From the NCBI GenBank assembly GCA_965613025.1, contig CBFDUE010000003.1, positions 16,141-80,140 of the forward strand: a stretch of 64,000 bases of DNA, given 5' to 3'. Each line of letters opens with the position of its first letter. Within the stretch, counting starts at the first letter, position 1. Positions 9,192-16,932 of the stretch are shown one piece after another. Made by a program: the position numbers and the translations under genes. This DNA is from CAYTXJ01 sp965613025. Lineage in GTDB: Bacteria; Desulfobacterota; DSM-4660; Desulfatiglandales; JALVMZ01. The notes below the pieces were generated by a model. The model did no database searches, had not been told where the DNA came from, and saw only the letters and a program-made list of their open reading frames with translations.

Positions 9192-10470
9192 AGTCACCGG
9201 CTTTTCCATGGTCAGATGAAAACTGAGATGCCCTCTTTCTTATCTCTTCTACTGTCCAATCTGCTGGATCCTCTTTTTTTGTGGTCTTAAAGCCCATATC
9301 ATAGGATCCCTTCTCTAAGATGAGTTCCAATGCTATATCTGCACTCTCTTTTGCATTAAAGACCTCTGTAAGAAGTCTATATACAAAATCTGAGACCCCT
9401 TCGGTTATCCTATCCCTTACCTTAATAGGAAGACTGAGCAGATAGTTTTCAAAAGGAAGGTTCAGCCTCTTATAATCAGAGATACCCCAACCTCTGTCAT
9501 TGGCATATCTAACCATCTCATCCCACAGTTCAGAAGGTATTCCCTTAGAGTCTTCTTTAATTAATCTACCTTCACTATCCAATATGGCATTTCCATATTC
9601 ATTTACTTTCACACCCCATGAGACCATCTGAAGAGCAGTAGAGATATTTGCCTTTGTAGTAAGGGTCTCACTTGCAACCCTTTTAAGCATCTCAAAGCTA
9701 TTTCCAGAAGTTCCGTGTTGAGCTCCAGAGATACCAAAGTCTGAGATAGCATTATGTATCTCAATTGTTCTTTGAAGATCTATTCCATAAGCTTCTTGCT
9801 CAATTCCATGTACAGTTCCATTATTTATAGCAAGCCAGTCCGGAAATATTCCATTGGCATTTAATCCCCTTATATGGAATTCAGCCTCTTCAACAGTGGT
9901 CATTCCCTGTCTTCCCTTTATCTCTCCAACCTCTGTCTCATATCCGGCCCACGAAGGAATATACCTGCAGAGTTCTATATTAGCAAGCAGGTTTTCATCT
10001 TCTGGTAGGTGGGATGCATCAATAGCTATGGATGTTATTCCATAATCAAACAGGGAGGGAATGATATCTTTTGCCTGCTCTAAATCATCGCTATTTTTTA
10101 TGCTATAGTGATCAGCATGTATGGCAATGGGTATAGTAATATGAAGTTCATTGCATAAATTATCTACAATTCTTGCCAGATTCCAATAATTTATTGCACA
10201 ATAACCATTTAACCCCCCTTCTGATTTTGCAATCTCCACTATTATTGCCGCATTTGCTCTCTGGGCTGCAATTAATACCCCCCTTGCAACAAAATAGTTT
10301 CTTGCATTGGCGGCTATGGTCATACATCTTCCCTTTTTTATCATTGCTCTGTCTATAACCTTACCGCTTACAATAAGGGCCTTTGAATTGGGGAATAGCC
10401 TCTTTATATTAGGAGGTCTCCCTTTATCCAGTGCCTCTAAATAATCCCTTGAATAGGTAAGATTATTCAT
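9181..10470 (-). CDS. Class II fructose-bisphosphate aldolase-like protein
   Basis: 429 aa, longer than the usual 280-350. Class II aldolase landmarks are present: the zinc-binding IAIHADHY segment, YETEVGEIKGRQG with the metal-coordinating Glu, and SGAQHGTSG, which replaces the usual LHGGSG loop but keeps the zinc His. The NIDTD-type motif reads NISTALQ, so one substrate-contacting Asp is absent. The C-terminal 100 residues are extra. It probably acts on a phosphorylated sugar, either as glycolytic/gluconeogenic FBA or as a related aldolase. It is first in an operon with the HD nuclease and moaA. Confidence 0.78.
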   Translation of the reverse strand: MNNLTYSRDYLEALDKGRPPNIKRLFPNSKALIVSGKVIDRAMIKKGRCMTIAANARNYFVARGVLIAAQRANAAIIVEIAKSEGGLNGYCAINYWNLARIVDNLCNELHITIPIAIHADHYSIKNSDDLEQAKDIIPSLFDYGITSIAIDASHLPEDENLLANIELCRYIPSWAGYETEVGEIKGRQGMTTVEEAEFHIRGLNANGIFPDWLAINNGTVHGIEQEAYGIDLQRTIEIHNAISDFGISGAQHGTSGNSFEMLKRVASETLTTKANISTALQMVSWGVKVNEYGNAILDSEGRLIKEDSKGIPSELWDEMVRYANDRGWGISDYKRLNLPFENYLLSLPIKVRDRITEGVSDFVYRLLTEVFNAKESADIALELILEKGSYDMGFKTTKKEDPADWTVEEIRKRASQFSSDHGKAGDYDD

Positions 10471-10566
10471 CTAAAATCACTCCCAGATAATCTCTTGGGT
10501 ATGTTATGCTACAGAGAAAAGTAATTCAACATAAAATAGAATCTACTTTTGAGAGAGGAAATTCAA

Positions 10567-10878
10567 TTGGTTGATGAACTTGAAATAGAGCAGGGATATG
10601 CAAATTTTTATCGCAACCTGAATCATGTGCTCAGAAAAAGGGATGTAAAGCTCTTTAAAAGATATATTTCAGACCATCCTCAACAGGCAGGCAGACTCTC
10701 CCACTGTCTTGGATTAAGCGATGAACTTGCTACAGTAGAGATGTATAAGGCTATTTTAAAGAGGGGTGCACTTAGAGATCTCCACAAAGAGGCAATTGAG
10801 TTTTTAAAGGAAAAAGGTATATCCATTAAATTTAATAGAAAGAAGAGGGGAAGGAGAAAGACCTATGGCAGAAGATGA
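10567..10878 (+). CDS. Hypothetical protein, small and basic at the C-terminus
   Basis: About 103 aa from TTG at 10567, which has GAGAGG eight bases upstream; an earlier TTG at 10549 lacks a site. I do not recognise the family. The N-terminal half is predicted helical (GYANFYRNLNHVLRKRD), and the tail is strongly basic (KFNRKKRGRRKTYGRR), suggesting nucleic-acid contact. It is transcribed away from the aldolase operon and overlaps the following DUF1285-like gene by 14 bp, so the two are probably co-expressed. Confidence 0.6.
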   Translation: MVDELEIEQGYANFYRNLNHVLRKRDVKLFKRYISDHPQQAGRLSHCLGLSDELATVEMYKAILKRGALRDLHKEAIEFLKEKGISIKFNRKKRGRRKTYGRR

Positions 10879-11332
10879 CCTAAAGCCATGTAATATAAGG
10901 ATTGATAAAGAGGGAAAGTGGTTCTATATGGGTGTTGAGATGATTAAAAAAGAGATAATAAACGACCTATACAGATACTTAGATAGACTTGAAGATGGAA
11001 GATATATACTAAATATGAATGGTCAGAGATGCATAATTGAGGTAGAAGATTGTCCATTTGTGGTTCTAAGTGTAAATATAGTAGGGGAGATAGATAGATC
11101 GCCTTCTGCCTATATCTTAAAATTAAATGATGATAGCACAGAGGAACTAATCCCTGAAACCCTCTTTATTGGGAAAGAAAATGTTCCATACTGTATGGTC
11201 AAAGGAGGAAGATTTCAGGCACGCTTTTCCCGATCAGCCTATTATCAACTTGCATCTAAGATAGAACAAAGAGATGGAATCTTTTATCTTCCATTAAAAG
11301 ATAAGAGATATATGATAGAAATAAAAAGTTAA
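10865..11332 (+). CDS. DUF1285-like protein
   Basis: 155 aa, soluble. It resembles the DUF1285 family: an opening segment IRIDKEGKWFYMGVEMIKKE, then DGRYILNMNGQRCIIEVED and CPFVVLSV. Function is unknown. The start ATG has AAGGAG eight bases upstream inside the previous gene. It ends immediately next to the convergent ppiD stop, with no terminator hairpin between. Confidence 0.65.
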   Translation: MAEDDLKPCNIRIDKEGKWFYMGVEMIKKEIINDLYRYLDRLEDGRYILNMNGQRCIIEVEDCPFVVLSVNIVGEIDRSPSAYILKLNDDSTEELIPETLFIGKENVPYCMVKGGRFQARFSRSAYYQLASKIEQRDGIFYLPLKDKRYMIEIKS

Positions 11333-13225
11333 TTATGGCCTCTTAACTATCCTTATATCTGCTCTCCCTTTTACTGAAGTAAGCCATTCAGCAAGAAACA
11401 GGTTATACTTTGAAAACATAAGGGTCTTAAAAAGCTCTGCCCTCTCTTCTTTAAATAGCTCTTCCTCTGGAAGCCGCTCATCTAATAATCTAAATATCAA
11501 TGCCCCATTTTTGTCTCTAAAAGGCCTATCAGGATAGGGCATATGTCTTGAAAGGGAAAATATCTCATCTACTATCTCTTCTCTATAGCCTATTTCAGAT
11601 GGTGGCTCCCCCCTTTTAAAAAAGCCTGTCTCTTTTGACTCAACCTTTAATTCATCTCTAATTGCTTCCCAGCTTTGACCTTTTTTTAATCTTTCAAGGG
11701 CATCTCGTGCAATCTTTAAGGCCTTCTTCACAGAAAGCTCATCTTTTAAGTCTTCTTTTACCTTTGTTATCACCTCTTTTAGATCTGGAATCCGTGAAGG
11801 TATCTTTTTTAATACCTGAAAGATATAAAACTTACGATCAATCTCAAGGACATCACTTATACATCCTTCTTCAAGAGAAAAGAGTGTATCTTTTATATCT
11901 TCACTAATGCTGGGATTGTAAATTGGGTCATCTTTTGAAAATGGATTGAGCTTAGAGTATCTTACTTTGCTTTCCTTTGCGTAATCCGATAGATCCGTTT
12001 CATAGGGCATATGATCCCATAACTCCACAGCCTTTTCATAGGCAAGCTCTTGAGCTTTTCTCTCTTTGAGTATCTCTCTTATCTCTTCTCTTACCTCTTC
12101 AATAGGCCTAATCCTCTTCTCTTTTATATCTTCTACCTTTATTATATGATATCCAAAACGTGTCTTAACAGGCCCTCTTATCTCACCCTTTTTCATGGAA
12201 AATACCGCATCTTCAAACTCCTTTACCATCTGACCCCTGCTGATATATCCCAGCTCTCCTCCCTGTTTGGCAGAAGGCCCTTCAGAATATCTCTTTGCAA
12301 GTCTGGCAAAGTCCTCCCCCTCCTTTGCCAACTTTAATATCCTCTCTGCCTTCTTTCGTATCTTATCTTTCTCCTCTTCTGATGCTCCCTCCTTTACTTT
12401 TAAAAGTATGTGCCTTACCTTTACCTTCTTCTCTTCAATAAATTGTTCCATATTCTCTTCATAATAGTCCTTTATCTCTTCTTGGGTAATTTTTACCCCT
12501 TTTTTAAATTCATCAGGATCTATATCTAAATAGGCAACTTCAATCTTTTCAGGAATTCTATATCTTTCCCTATTCTCTTTAAAATATTTTTCAATAGCCT
12601 CTTGATCCGGTTTTATATCCTCTATGAACCTGCTCTTAGGTATCTCCATAATCTCAATCTTTACTTCTCTATTTTTGATATAAAAATAGTCTTTAAGCTC
12701 TTTCTCTGTAACTGGAGTAAGTGATATAAGGATTTGGGATAATTTATCCTTTAGTATCTGCTGAGCCACCCCTTTTTCAAACTCTGGGGGATCCATGTGA
12801 TTCTGCTCTAATATCTGTCTATATCTTGCCATACTGAAACGTCCTTTTATCTGAAAAAGGGGATAATTTAAGATGGCATGCTGAATCTCATTTTCATTGA
12901 CATCCAGCCCTAATCTCCTTGCCTCTTGACTGAGAAGCTTTTGATCAATAAGCTCCTCTAATACCTTTTCTCTTAGATTCAGCCTCTTGATCATCTGATC
13001 ATCCCATAGCTTTCCCAATCTTCTCTGAAGCGCCTGAATCCTTTCCATATATAGTTTCTGAAACTCTCCTCCACTTATTACCTCTCCATTTACATAGGCG
13101 ATCTTAAGTCCCTCTCTTGAACGAAAGGAATAGCCAAAATAGAAGATAAAGACTATGGTAATCATTCCTATAATGAACTTAATCAACCACGACTTAGCAT
13201 GCCTTCTCATCATCCCAAGTATCAT
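11333..13225 (-). CDS. ppiD: PpiD-like membrane-anchored peptidyl-prolyl isomerase
   Basis: 630 aa. A short cytoplasmic N-terminus and one transmembrane helix (about 15-33; LIKFIIGMITIVFIFYFGYS) anchor the protein. A SurA_N-type chaperone region follows, then a parvulin domain (about 265-360; VRHILLKVKEGASEEE, KQGGELGYISRGQMVKEFED) and a second, divergent C-terminal chaperone-like region. PpiD helps fold proteins leaving the Sec translocon. The gene follows the 70-aa orphan and the diadenylate cyclase on the same strand with a 9-bp gap. Confidence 0.9.
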   Translation of the reverse strand: MILGMMRRHAKSWLIKFIIGMITIVFIFYFGYSFRSREGLKIAYVNGEVISGGEFQKLYMERIQALQRRLGKLWDDQMIKRLNLREKVLEELIDQKLLSQEARRLGLDVNENEIQHAILNYPLFQIKGRFSMARYRQILEQNHMDPPEFEKGVAQQILKDKLSQILISLTPVTEKELKDYFYIKNREVKIEIMEIPKSRFIEDIKPDQEAIEKYFKENRERYRIPEKIEVAYLDIDPDEFKKGVKITQEEIKDYYEENMEQFIEEKKVKVRHILLKVKEGASEEEKDKIRKKAERILKLAKEGEDFARLAKRYSEGPSAKQGGELGYISRGQMVKEFEDAVFSMKKGEIRGPVKTRFGYHIIKVEDIKEKRIRPIEEVREEIREILKERKAQELAYEKAVELWDHMPYETDLSDYAKESKVRYSKLNPFSKDDPIYNPSISEDIKDTLFSLEEGCISDVLEIDRKFYIFQVLKKIPSRIPDLKEVITKVKEDLKDELSVKKALKIARDALERLKKGQSWEAIRDELKVESKETGFFKRGEPPSEIGYREEIVDEIFSLSRHMPYPDRPFRDKNGALIFRLLDERLPEEELFKEERAELFKTLMFSKYNLFLAEWLTSVKGRADIRIVKRP

Positions 13226-13234
13226 AACTGTCCC

Positions 13235-13447
13235 CTATGCCTTTGCCCTTTCATAGAGCTGTTCAGGGGTAAAACAGGCTGAACAGTTTTTACCCCATAA
13301 GGTAAAAGTGTTATTCTCTTTATAATGTAAGATATCTGTATAGCCATCCTGCATCATCCTCTTTAATACATGGACATGAACCTGGACTCCATCAATATTA
13401 ACCTGCTCATTATCCCCTCTACCTTTTATTAATTCTTCAATCTTCAT
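13235..13447 (-). CDS. Small hypothetical protein (70 aa)
   Basis: 70 aa of unknown family. Its start is well supported: AAAGGAGGGG lies six bases before the ATG and overlaps the end of the diadenylate cyclase gene. Two cysteines form CSAC in the C-terminal third (WGKNCSACFTPEQLYERAKA), which could bind metal or act in redox. The centre carries VQVHVHVLKRMMQDGYTDI. Its position between a diadenylate cyclase and ppiD suggests an operon of three. Confidence 0.65.
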   Translation of the reverse strand: MKIEELIKGRGDNEQVNIDGVQVHVHVLKRMMQDGYTDILHYKENNTFTLWGKNCSACFTPEQLYERAKA

Positions 13448-13450
13448 CCT

Positions 13451-14047
13451 CTACCCCTCCTTTAAGGATTTTTTACTAACCACAGTAAGATTATGAGAAC
13501 TTTTACGAGTAAATCTTCCTTTCAGATGATGGCTATAGCGGCTTATCATCCAGATTTCAGGAATTATCTCAGAGACCAGCTCTCCATCATCAAATATCCT
13601 TACTATAGAGCTTTCTGATACCACCACTGCAACAGCAGAGGTCTCCTTGGTAATGGATGCGGCCGCCATATGTCTGCTTCCAAAACCTAAGGGGAGATTA
13701 ATGCCATCAGATGAGGCATTTATATACCTGCATGCAGAGATTACTACTCCTTCATCAGATACGATAAATGCACCATCCAATTGTGCCAGCTCTTTTATGG
13801 TCTCCCTCATATTGGGATCATCAATTCGTTTAAGATTGTCAGGATGTCCTTTCAGTGGATCAAGTATAATGCAACGGGATCTCTTTAATACCTCCTCAGA
13901 GTCAGAGACCACAAAGAGAGTGCCTATCTTCCTCCCCTCCCTTCCCTCCCTTGCAATCTCTAAGGAAAGGATGAGAACCTGTTCCAAAGTGAAGAGATTT
14001 ATCTCTCTATCCTGACAACATACATCTTTTAAAAGCTCTATAGCCAT
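13451..14047 (-). CDS. Diadenylate cyclase (DisA_N/DAC domain), soluble
   Basis: About 198 aa containing a single DAC domain, which makes cyclic di-AMP from two ATP. Visible are FTLEQVLILSLEIAREGREG, the catalytic LDGAFIVSDEGVV (DGA motif) and GSRHMAAASITKE. The last corresponds to the RHR motif but has Met in the third position. ATG 14047 is chosen because a longer reading would run through the terminator hairpin of the upstream hsp20 genes; no clear ribosome site precedes it. No membrane or DNA-binding domain is attached. c-di-AMP commonly controls osmotic balance. Confidence 0.83.
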   Translation of the reverse strand: MAIELLKDVCCQDREINLFTLEQVLILSLEIAREGREGRKIGTLFVVSDSEEVLKRSRCIILDPLKGHPDNLKRIDDPNMRETIKELAQLDGAFIVSDEGVVISACRYINASSDGINLPLGFGSRHMAAASITKETSAVAVVVSESSIVRIFDDGELVSEIIPEIWMISRYSHHLKGRFTRKSSHNLTVVSKKSLKEG

Positions 14048-14090
14048 ATAACATATAAAAGATGCATAATCTATAATTAGAATCAATAAT

Positions 14091-14120
14091 AAAAAATGGG
14101 ATTGGATCAAATCCAATCCC
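14091..14120 (-). terminator. Intrinsic terminator of the hsp20 pair
   Basis: A perfect 10-bp stem, GGGATTGGAT/ATCCAATCCC with a 3-nt loop, is followed on the minus strand by ATTTTTT. It lies 12 bp after the stop of the downstream hsp20 gene and before the diadenylate cyclase start. Confidence 0.8.
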
Positions 14121-14131
14121 AAACAGACTCC

Positions 14132-14488
14132 CTAACCCTCTATCTTTATCTTATGAGGTGTTGCCTCTTTTATCTTTGGAAGAGTAATACGCAGAACACC
14201 ATTTTTAAGTTCTGCCTCTATGTCTGTCTGATCCACTATGGGTGTAAGGACAAATTCCCTCCTATATCTTTCAGTATCAATCTCCCTGAGTATATAATTC
14301 TGTGTATCATTCCTATTGACCTTACCATCTATGGATAGGATATTGTCCTTAACTTCCACTGACAGATCCTCTGTCTTTACTCCAGGAAGATCTGCCAATA
14401 TGGTAATTGAGGTATCATCTTCAAATATATCAACCCTGGGTTTGGTAGTATAATAGGCCCTTCTCTTATATCTTTCCACTTTCTTCAT
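14132..14488 (-). CDS. Small heat-shock protein Hsp20 (second of pair)
   Basis: 118 aa alpha-crystallin domain protein. The domain covers almost the whole chain (KPRVDIFEDDTSITILADLP, GVKTEDLSVEVKDN, ELKNGVLRITLPK). The N-terminal arm is short (about 15 residues) and there is no C-terminal IXI motif, so it may depend on a partner for oligomer formation. The ATG at 14488 has GGAGGT seven bases upstream and is preferred to GTG 14503. It follows the larger Hsp20 gene by about 20 bp and shares its promoter. Confidence 0.9.
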   Translation of the reverse strand: MKKVERYKRRAYYTTKPRVDIFEDDTSITILADLPGVKTEDLSVEVKDNILSIDGKVNRNDTQNYILREIDTERYRREFVLTPIVDQTDIEAELKNGVLRITLPKIKEATPHKIKIEG

Positions 14489-14509
14489 ATCCATCACCTC
14501 CACTTCATC

Positions 14510-14953
14510 TTAGCTTTTAACAGGTATCTGCTTTGGCTTAGCCTTATCTGATTTGGGAAGTTTCAGATACAATATCCCATCTCTTAATGAGGCATCAGCA
14601 CTCTCTGGATCTACCTCCACAGGAAGAGAGACAGCTCTGCTAAATCTTCCCCTCTCTATCTCCTTTCTGAAGAATCTGAGCTCATCACCTTCAACACCAT
14701 CTCTTCTTTCTCCCTCTATTATTAAGGTATTCTGATTTATGGAAAGATCAATATCTTCCGGACGAACACCAGGAAGCTCTGCCTCTACATAGATACAATC
14801 CCTATCTTCAGTGATATTTAAGGCGGGATACAATCCCACCTCTCCTTCTTCTAAAAAACTTCTACCTAAGTCATCAAATAGCCTATCAATCTCTCTTCTA
14901 AGCTCTTCAAACTCCCTAAAAGGATCCCTTAATTCAGATCTTACCTGTGCCAT
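14510..14953 (-). CDS. Small heat-shock protein Hsp20 (first of pair)
   Basis: 147 aa. An N-terminal arm with a helical segment (DPFREFEELRREIDRLFDDL) precedes the alpha-crystallin domain (about 43-135; ALNITEDRDCIYVEAELPGV, LRDGILYLKLPK). It is an ATP-independent holdase for unfolding proteins. AAGGAGGGGG precedes the ATG. It is divergent from a third hsp20 gene across a 186-bp promoter region. Confidence 0.93.
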   Translation of the reverse strand: MAQVRSELRDPFREFEELRREIDRLFDDLGRSFLEEGEVGLYPALNITEDRDCIYVEAELPGVRPEDIDLSINQNTLIIEGERRDGVEGDELRFFRKEIERGRFSRAVSLPVEVDPESADASLRDGILYLKLPKSDKAKPKQIPVKS

Positions 14954-14987
14954 ACCTTCCCCCTCCTTATAATGGATTTTTTTAGAA

Positions 14988-15015
14988 AAAATAATTTTGT
15001 TTAGGTGTATGTCAA
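14988..15015 (-). promoter_or_regulatory. Sigma-70-type promoter for the leftward hsp20 pair
   Basis: On the minus strand, TTGACA (15015-15010), a 16-bp spacer and TATTTT (14993-14988), about 35 bp before the ATG. No CIRCE inverted repeat is visible nearby. Confidence 0.6.
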
Positions 15016-15076
15016 GTTGCTAATTCCTAAATTTAGAAGATCAATCTATACTTTATTAAAAAATCCCTAAGCTCCC

Positions 15077-15104
15077 TTGACAATGGACAAAGTGATCTTA
15101 TTTA
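15077..15104 (+). promoter_or_regulatory. Sigma-70-type promoter for the rightward hsp20
   Basis: TTGACA (15077-15082), a 16-bp spacer and TATTTA (15099-15104), with the gene start 35 bp further on. The spacing mirrors the divergent promoter on the other strand, so both may share regulation. Confidence 0.6.
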
Positions 15105-15139
15105 AGAAATAGAAATTAATCTTAAAGGAGGTGATGGCG

Positions 15140-15589
15140 ATGTTAGAACTGATACCCTGGAGGGAGAGAAGAGAGCTTGACAGATTCAGAAGAGAGATGG
15201 ACAGACTCTTTGATGAATTCTTTGAGATGAGACCTCTGAGAAGGCTGTTTGGTGAAGGTGAGTGGATACCCTCTGTGGATGTATCTGAGAATCCTAAGGA
15301 GATAGTTGTCCATGCTGAAGTTCCTGGTATTGATCCAAAGGACATTGATATAACAATTCATGGGAGGACTCTGACCCTTAAAGGGGAAAAGAAGAGTGAA
15401 AAAGAGGAAAAGGATGTAAATTATCATCGTATAGAGAGGAGATATGGCTCTTTCACCAGAACCTTGGAGCTTCCTACTGATGTGGATCCTGACAATGCAA
15501 AGGCAACTTACAAAGATGGGGTATTAAAACTGGTCATTCCTAAGACAAAAGAGCAGGCAGTTAAAAAGATAGAGGTTAAGAGCGGTTAA
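15140..15589 (+). CDS. Small heat-shock protein Hsp20 (third copy)
   Basis: 149 aa alpha-crystallin protein. The N-terminal arm is RELDRFRREMDRLFDEFFEM. The core domain runs from about 40 to 135 (VSENPKEIVVHAEVPGI, YKDGVLKLVIPK), and the C-terminus ends in KKIEVKSG with an I-x-V-type anchor. AAAGGAGGTG lies seven bases before ATG 15140; GTG 15131 and ATG 15134 overlap that site and are rejected. It is monocistronic, bounded by a promoter and a strong terminator. Confidence 0.94.
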   Translation: MLELIPWRERRELDRFRREMDRLFDEFFEMRPLRRLFGEGEWIPSVDVSENPKEIVVHAEVPGIDPKDIDITIHGRTLTLKGEKKSEKEEKDVNYHRIERRYGSFTRTLELPTDVDPDNAKATYKDGVLKLVIPKTKEQAVKKIEVKSG

Positions 15590-15598
15590 TGATGATTG

Positions 15599-15627
15599 GG
15601 GGCTGGATATAATATCCAGCCCCTTTT
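15599..15627 (+). terminator. Intrinsic terminator after hsp20
   Basis: A GC-rich stem of 11-12 bp (GGGGCTGGATA with TATCCAGCCCC) and a tiny loop are followed by TTTT, starting 9 bp after the hsp20 stop. Confidence 0.88.
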
Positions 15628-15647
15628 AATACATATACCGACTTTAA

Positions 15648-15675
15648 TTGACATATCCCGATAAATGACTATATT
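15648..15675 (+). promoter_or_regulatory. Promoter of the inositol-solute operon
   Basis: TTGACA (15648-15653), a 16-bp spacer and TATATT (15670-15675). The start codon of ino1 is 120 bp downstream, leaving an AT-rich leader of about 110 bases in which I see no clear riboswitch fold. Confidence 0.6.
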
Positions 15676-15795
15676 TTTTTGTGTTAATCATAAATTTATG
15701 TTCATAATTCAATTTTTTTAGCATAATAGTAAACTTAGTAAAATCTATCAGTATTAACCCTTAGCTTGTTAAATAAAAATTTTAAGGAGGGTGGT

Positions 15796-16932
15796 ATGGA
15801 TAAGATCAGAATTGGAATTGTGGGTGTTGGGAATTGTGCAAGTTCGTTAATTCAAGGAATTCATTACTATAGGGACAAAGATCCTGAAGATGCCATTGGT
15901 CTTATGCACTGGGAGATAGGAGGGTATAGGCCATACGACATTGAGGTGGTAGCTGCATTTGATATAGATAAGAGAAAGGTGGGGAAAGATCTTAAGGATG
16001 CCATATTTGCCCCCCCCAATTGCACAAAGATATTCTGCCCTGATATTCCGAATCAAGGGGTCAGGGTCCATATGGGAAAGGTGTTAGACGGCTTCTCTGA
16101 CCATATGAAGGACTATGAAGATAAATATACCTTTGTGCTTTCTGAGGAGGAGGAGCCAAAGAAAGAGGATGTGGTAAGGATTTTGAAAGAGTCAGGAGTA
16201 GAGATTCTCCTAAATTATCTTCCAGTGGGCTCTGAAGAGGCCACCCGCTTTTATGCAGAGTGTGCACTTCAGGCAGGAGTTGCATTTATAAACAACATTC
16301 CGGTATTTATTGCAAGCACTCCCATGTGGGCAGCCCGTTTTAAAGAGAAGAATCTTCCACTCATTGGTGATGATATAAAGAGCCAGATTGGCGCAACCAT
16401 CACCCATAGGATCTTGACAGATCTCTTTAAAAAGAGGGGGGTAAAGCTGGAGAGGACCTACCAGCTAAACACTGGTGGTAATACCGATTTCCTTAATATG
16501 TTAAATAGGCACAGACTGGCATCAAAGAAAAAGTCAAAGACTGAGGCTGTTCAGTCTGTAACCGCAAAGAGATTGGAAAGTGAAAATATACATATAGGTC
16601 CCAGTGATTATGTGCCCTGGCAAAAAGACAATAAGATCTGTTTTATCAGGATGGAAGGAAAGATATTTGGCGATGTGGCAATTGATCTGGAACTCAGGCT
16701 ATCTGTAGAGGATTCCCCAAATTCAGCAGGTGTTGCTATAGATGCTATAAGGTGCGCTAAGCTGGCATTAGAAAGGGGCCAAGGTGGAGTGCTTATAGGG
16801 CCATCTGCCTATTTTTGCAAACATCCTCCTCAGCAATTTACGGATGATGAGGCATACCGTATGGTAGAGGAATTTATCAATCAGGAACAAAAAAGAGCAG
16901 TCCATGAAGTGCCTTATTATAGCAGCAGGTAA
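15796..16932 (+). CDS. ino1: myo-Inositol-1-phosphate synthase
   Basis: 378 aa NAD-dependent enzyme converting glucose-6-phosphate to L-myo-inositol-1-phosphate. The Rossmann motif is GIVGVGNCASSLIQG at the N-terminus. The catalytic core segments LPVGSEEATRFYAECAL, GDDIKSQIGATITHR, NTGGNTDFLNML and SPNSAGVAIDAIR match the short bacterial (Mycobacterium-like) class. ATG 15796 has AAGGAGGG just upstream and is preferred to the in-frame TTG at 15766. The stop lies 29 bp inside the IPCT/DIPPS gene, so the product feeds that enzyme directly. Confidence 0.95.
   Translation: MDKIRIGIVGVGNCASSLIQGIHYYRDKDPEDAIGLMHWEIGGYRPYDIEVVAAFDIDKRKVGKDLKDAIFAPPNCTKIFCPDIPNQGVRVHMGKVLDGFSDHMKDYEDKYTFVLSEEEEPKKEDVVRILKESGVEILLNYLPVGSEEATRFYAECALQAGVAFINNIPVFIASTPMWAARFKEKNLPLIGDDIKSQIGATITHRILTDLFKKRGVKLERTYQLNTGGNTDFLNMLNRHRLASKKKSKTEAVQSVTAKRLESENIHIGPSDYVPWQKDNKICFIRMEGKIFGDVAIDLELRLSVEDSPNSAGVAIDAIRCAKLALERGQGGVLIGPSAYFCKHPPQQFTDDEAYRMVEEFINQEQKRAVHEVPYYSSR

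Noticed and set aside
14048..14122. Longer N-terminus for the diadenylate cyclase starting at TTG 14122
   Set aside because: The extension would encode the perfect terminator hairpin at 14098-14120 and a T-run; this is the end of the hsp20 transcript, not coding sequence.
16010..16017. C8 run inside ino1 as a frameshift site
   Set aside because: The frame is intact across it and the surrounding protein aligns with the family, so no break is present.
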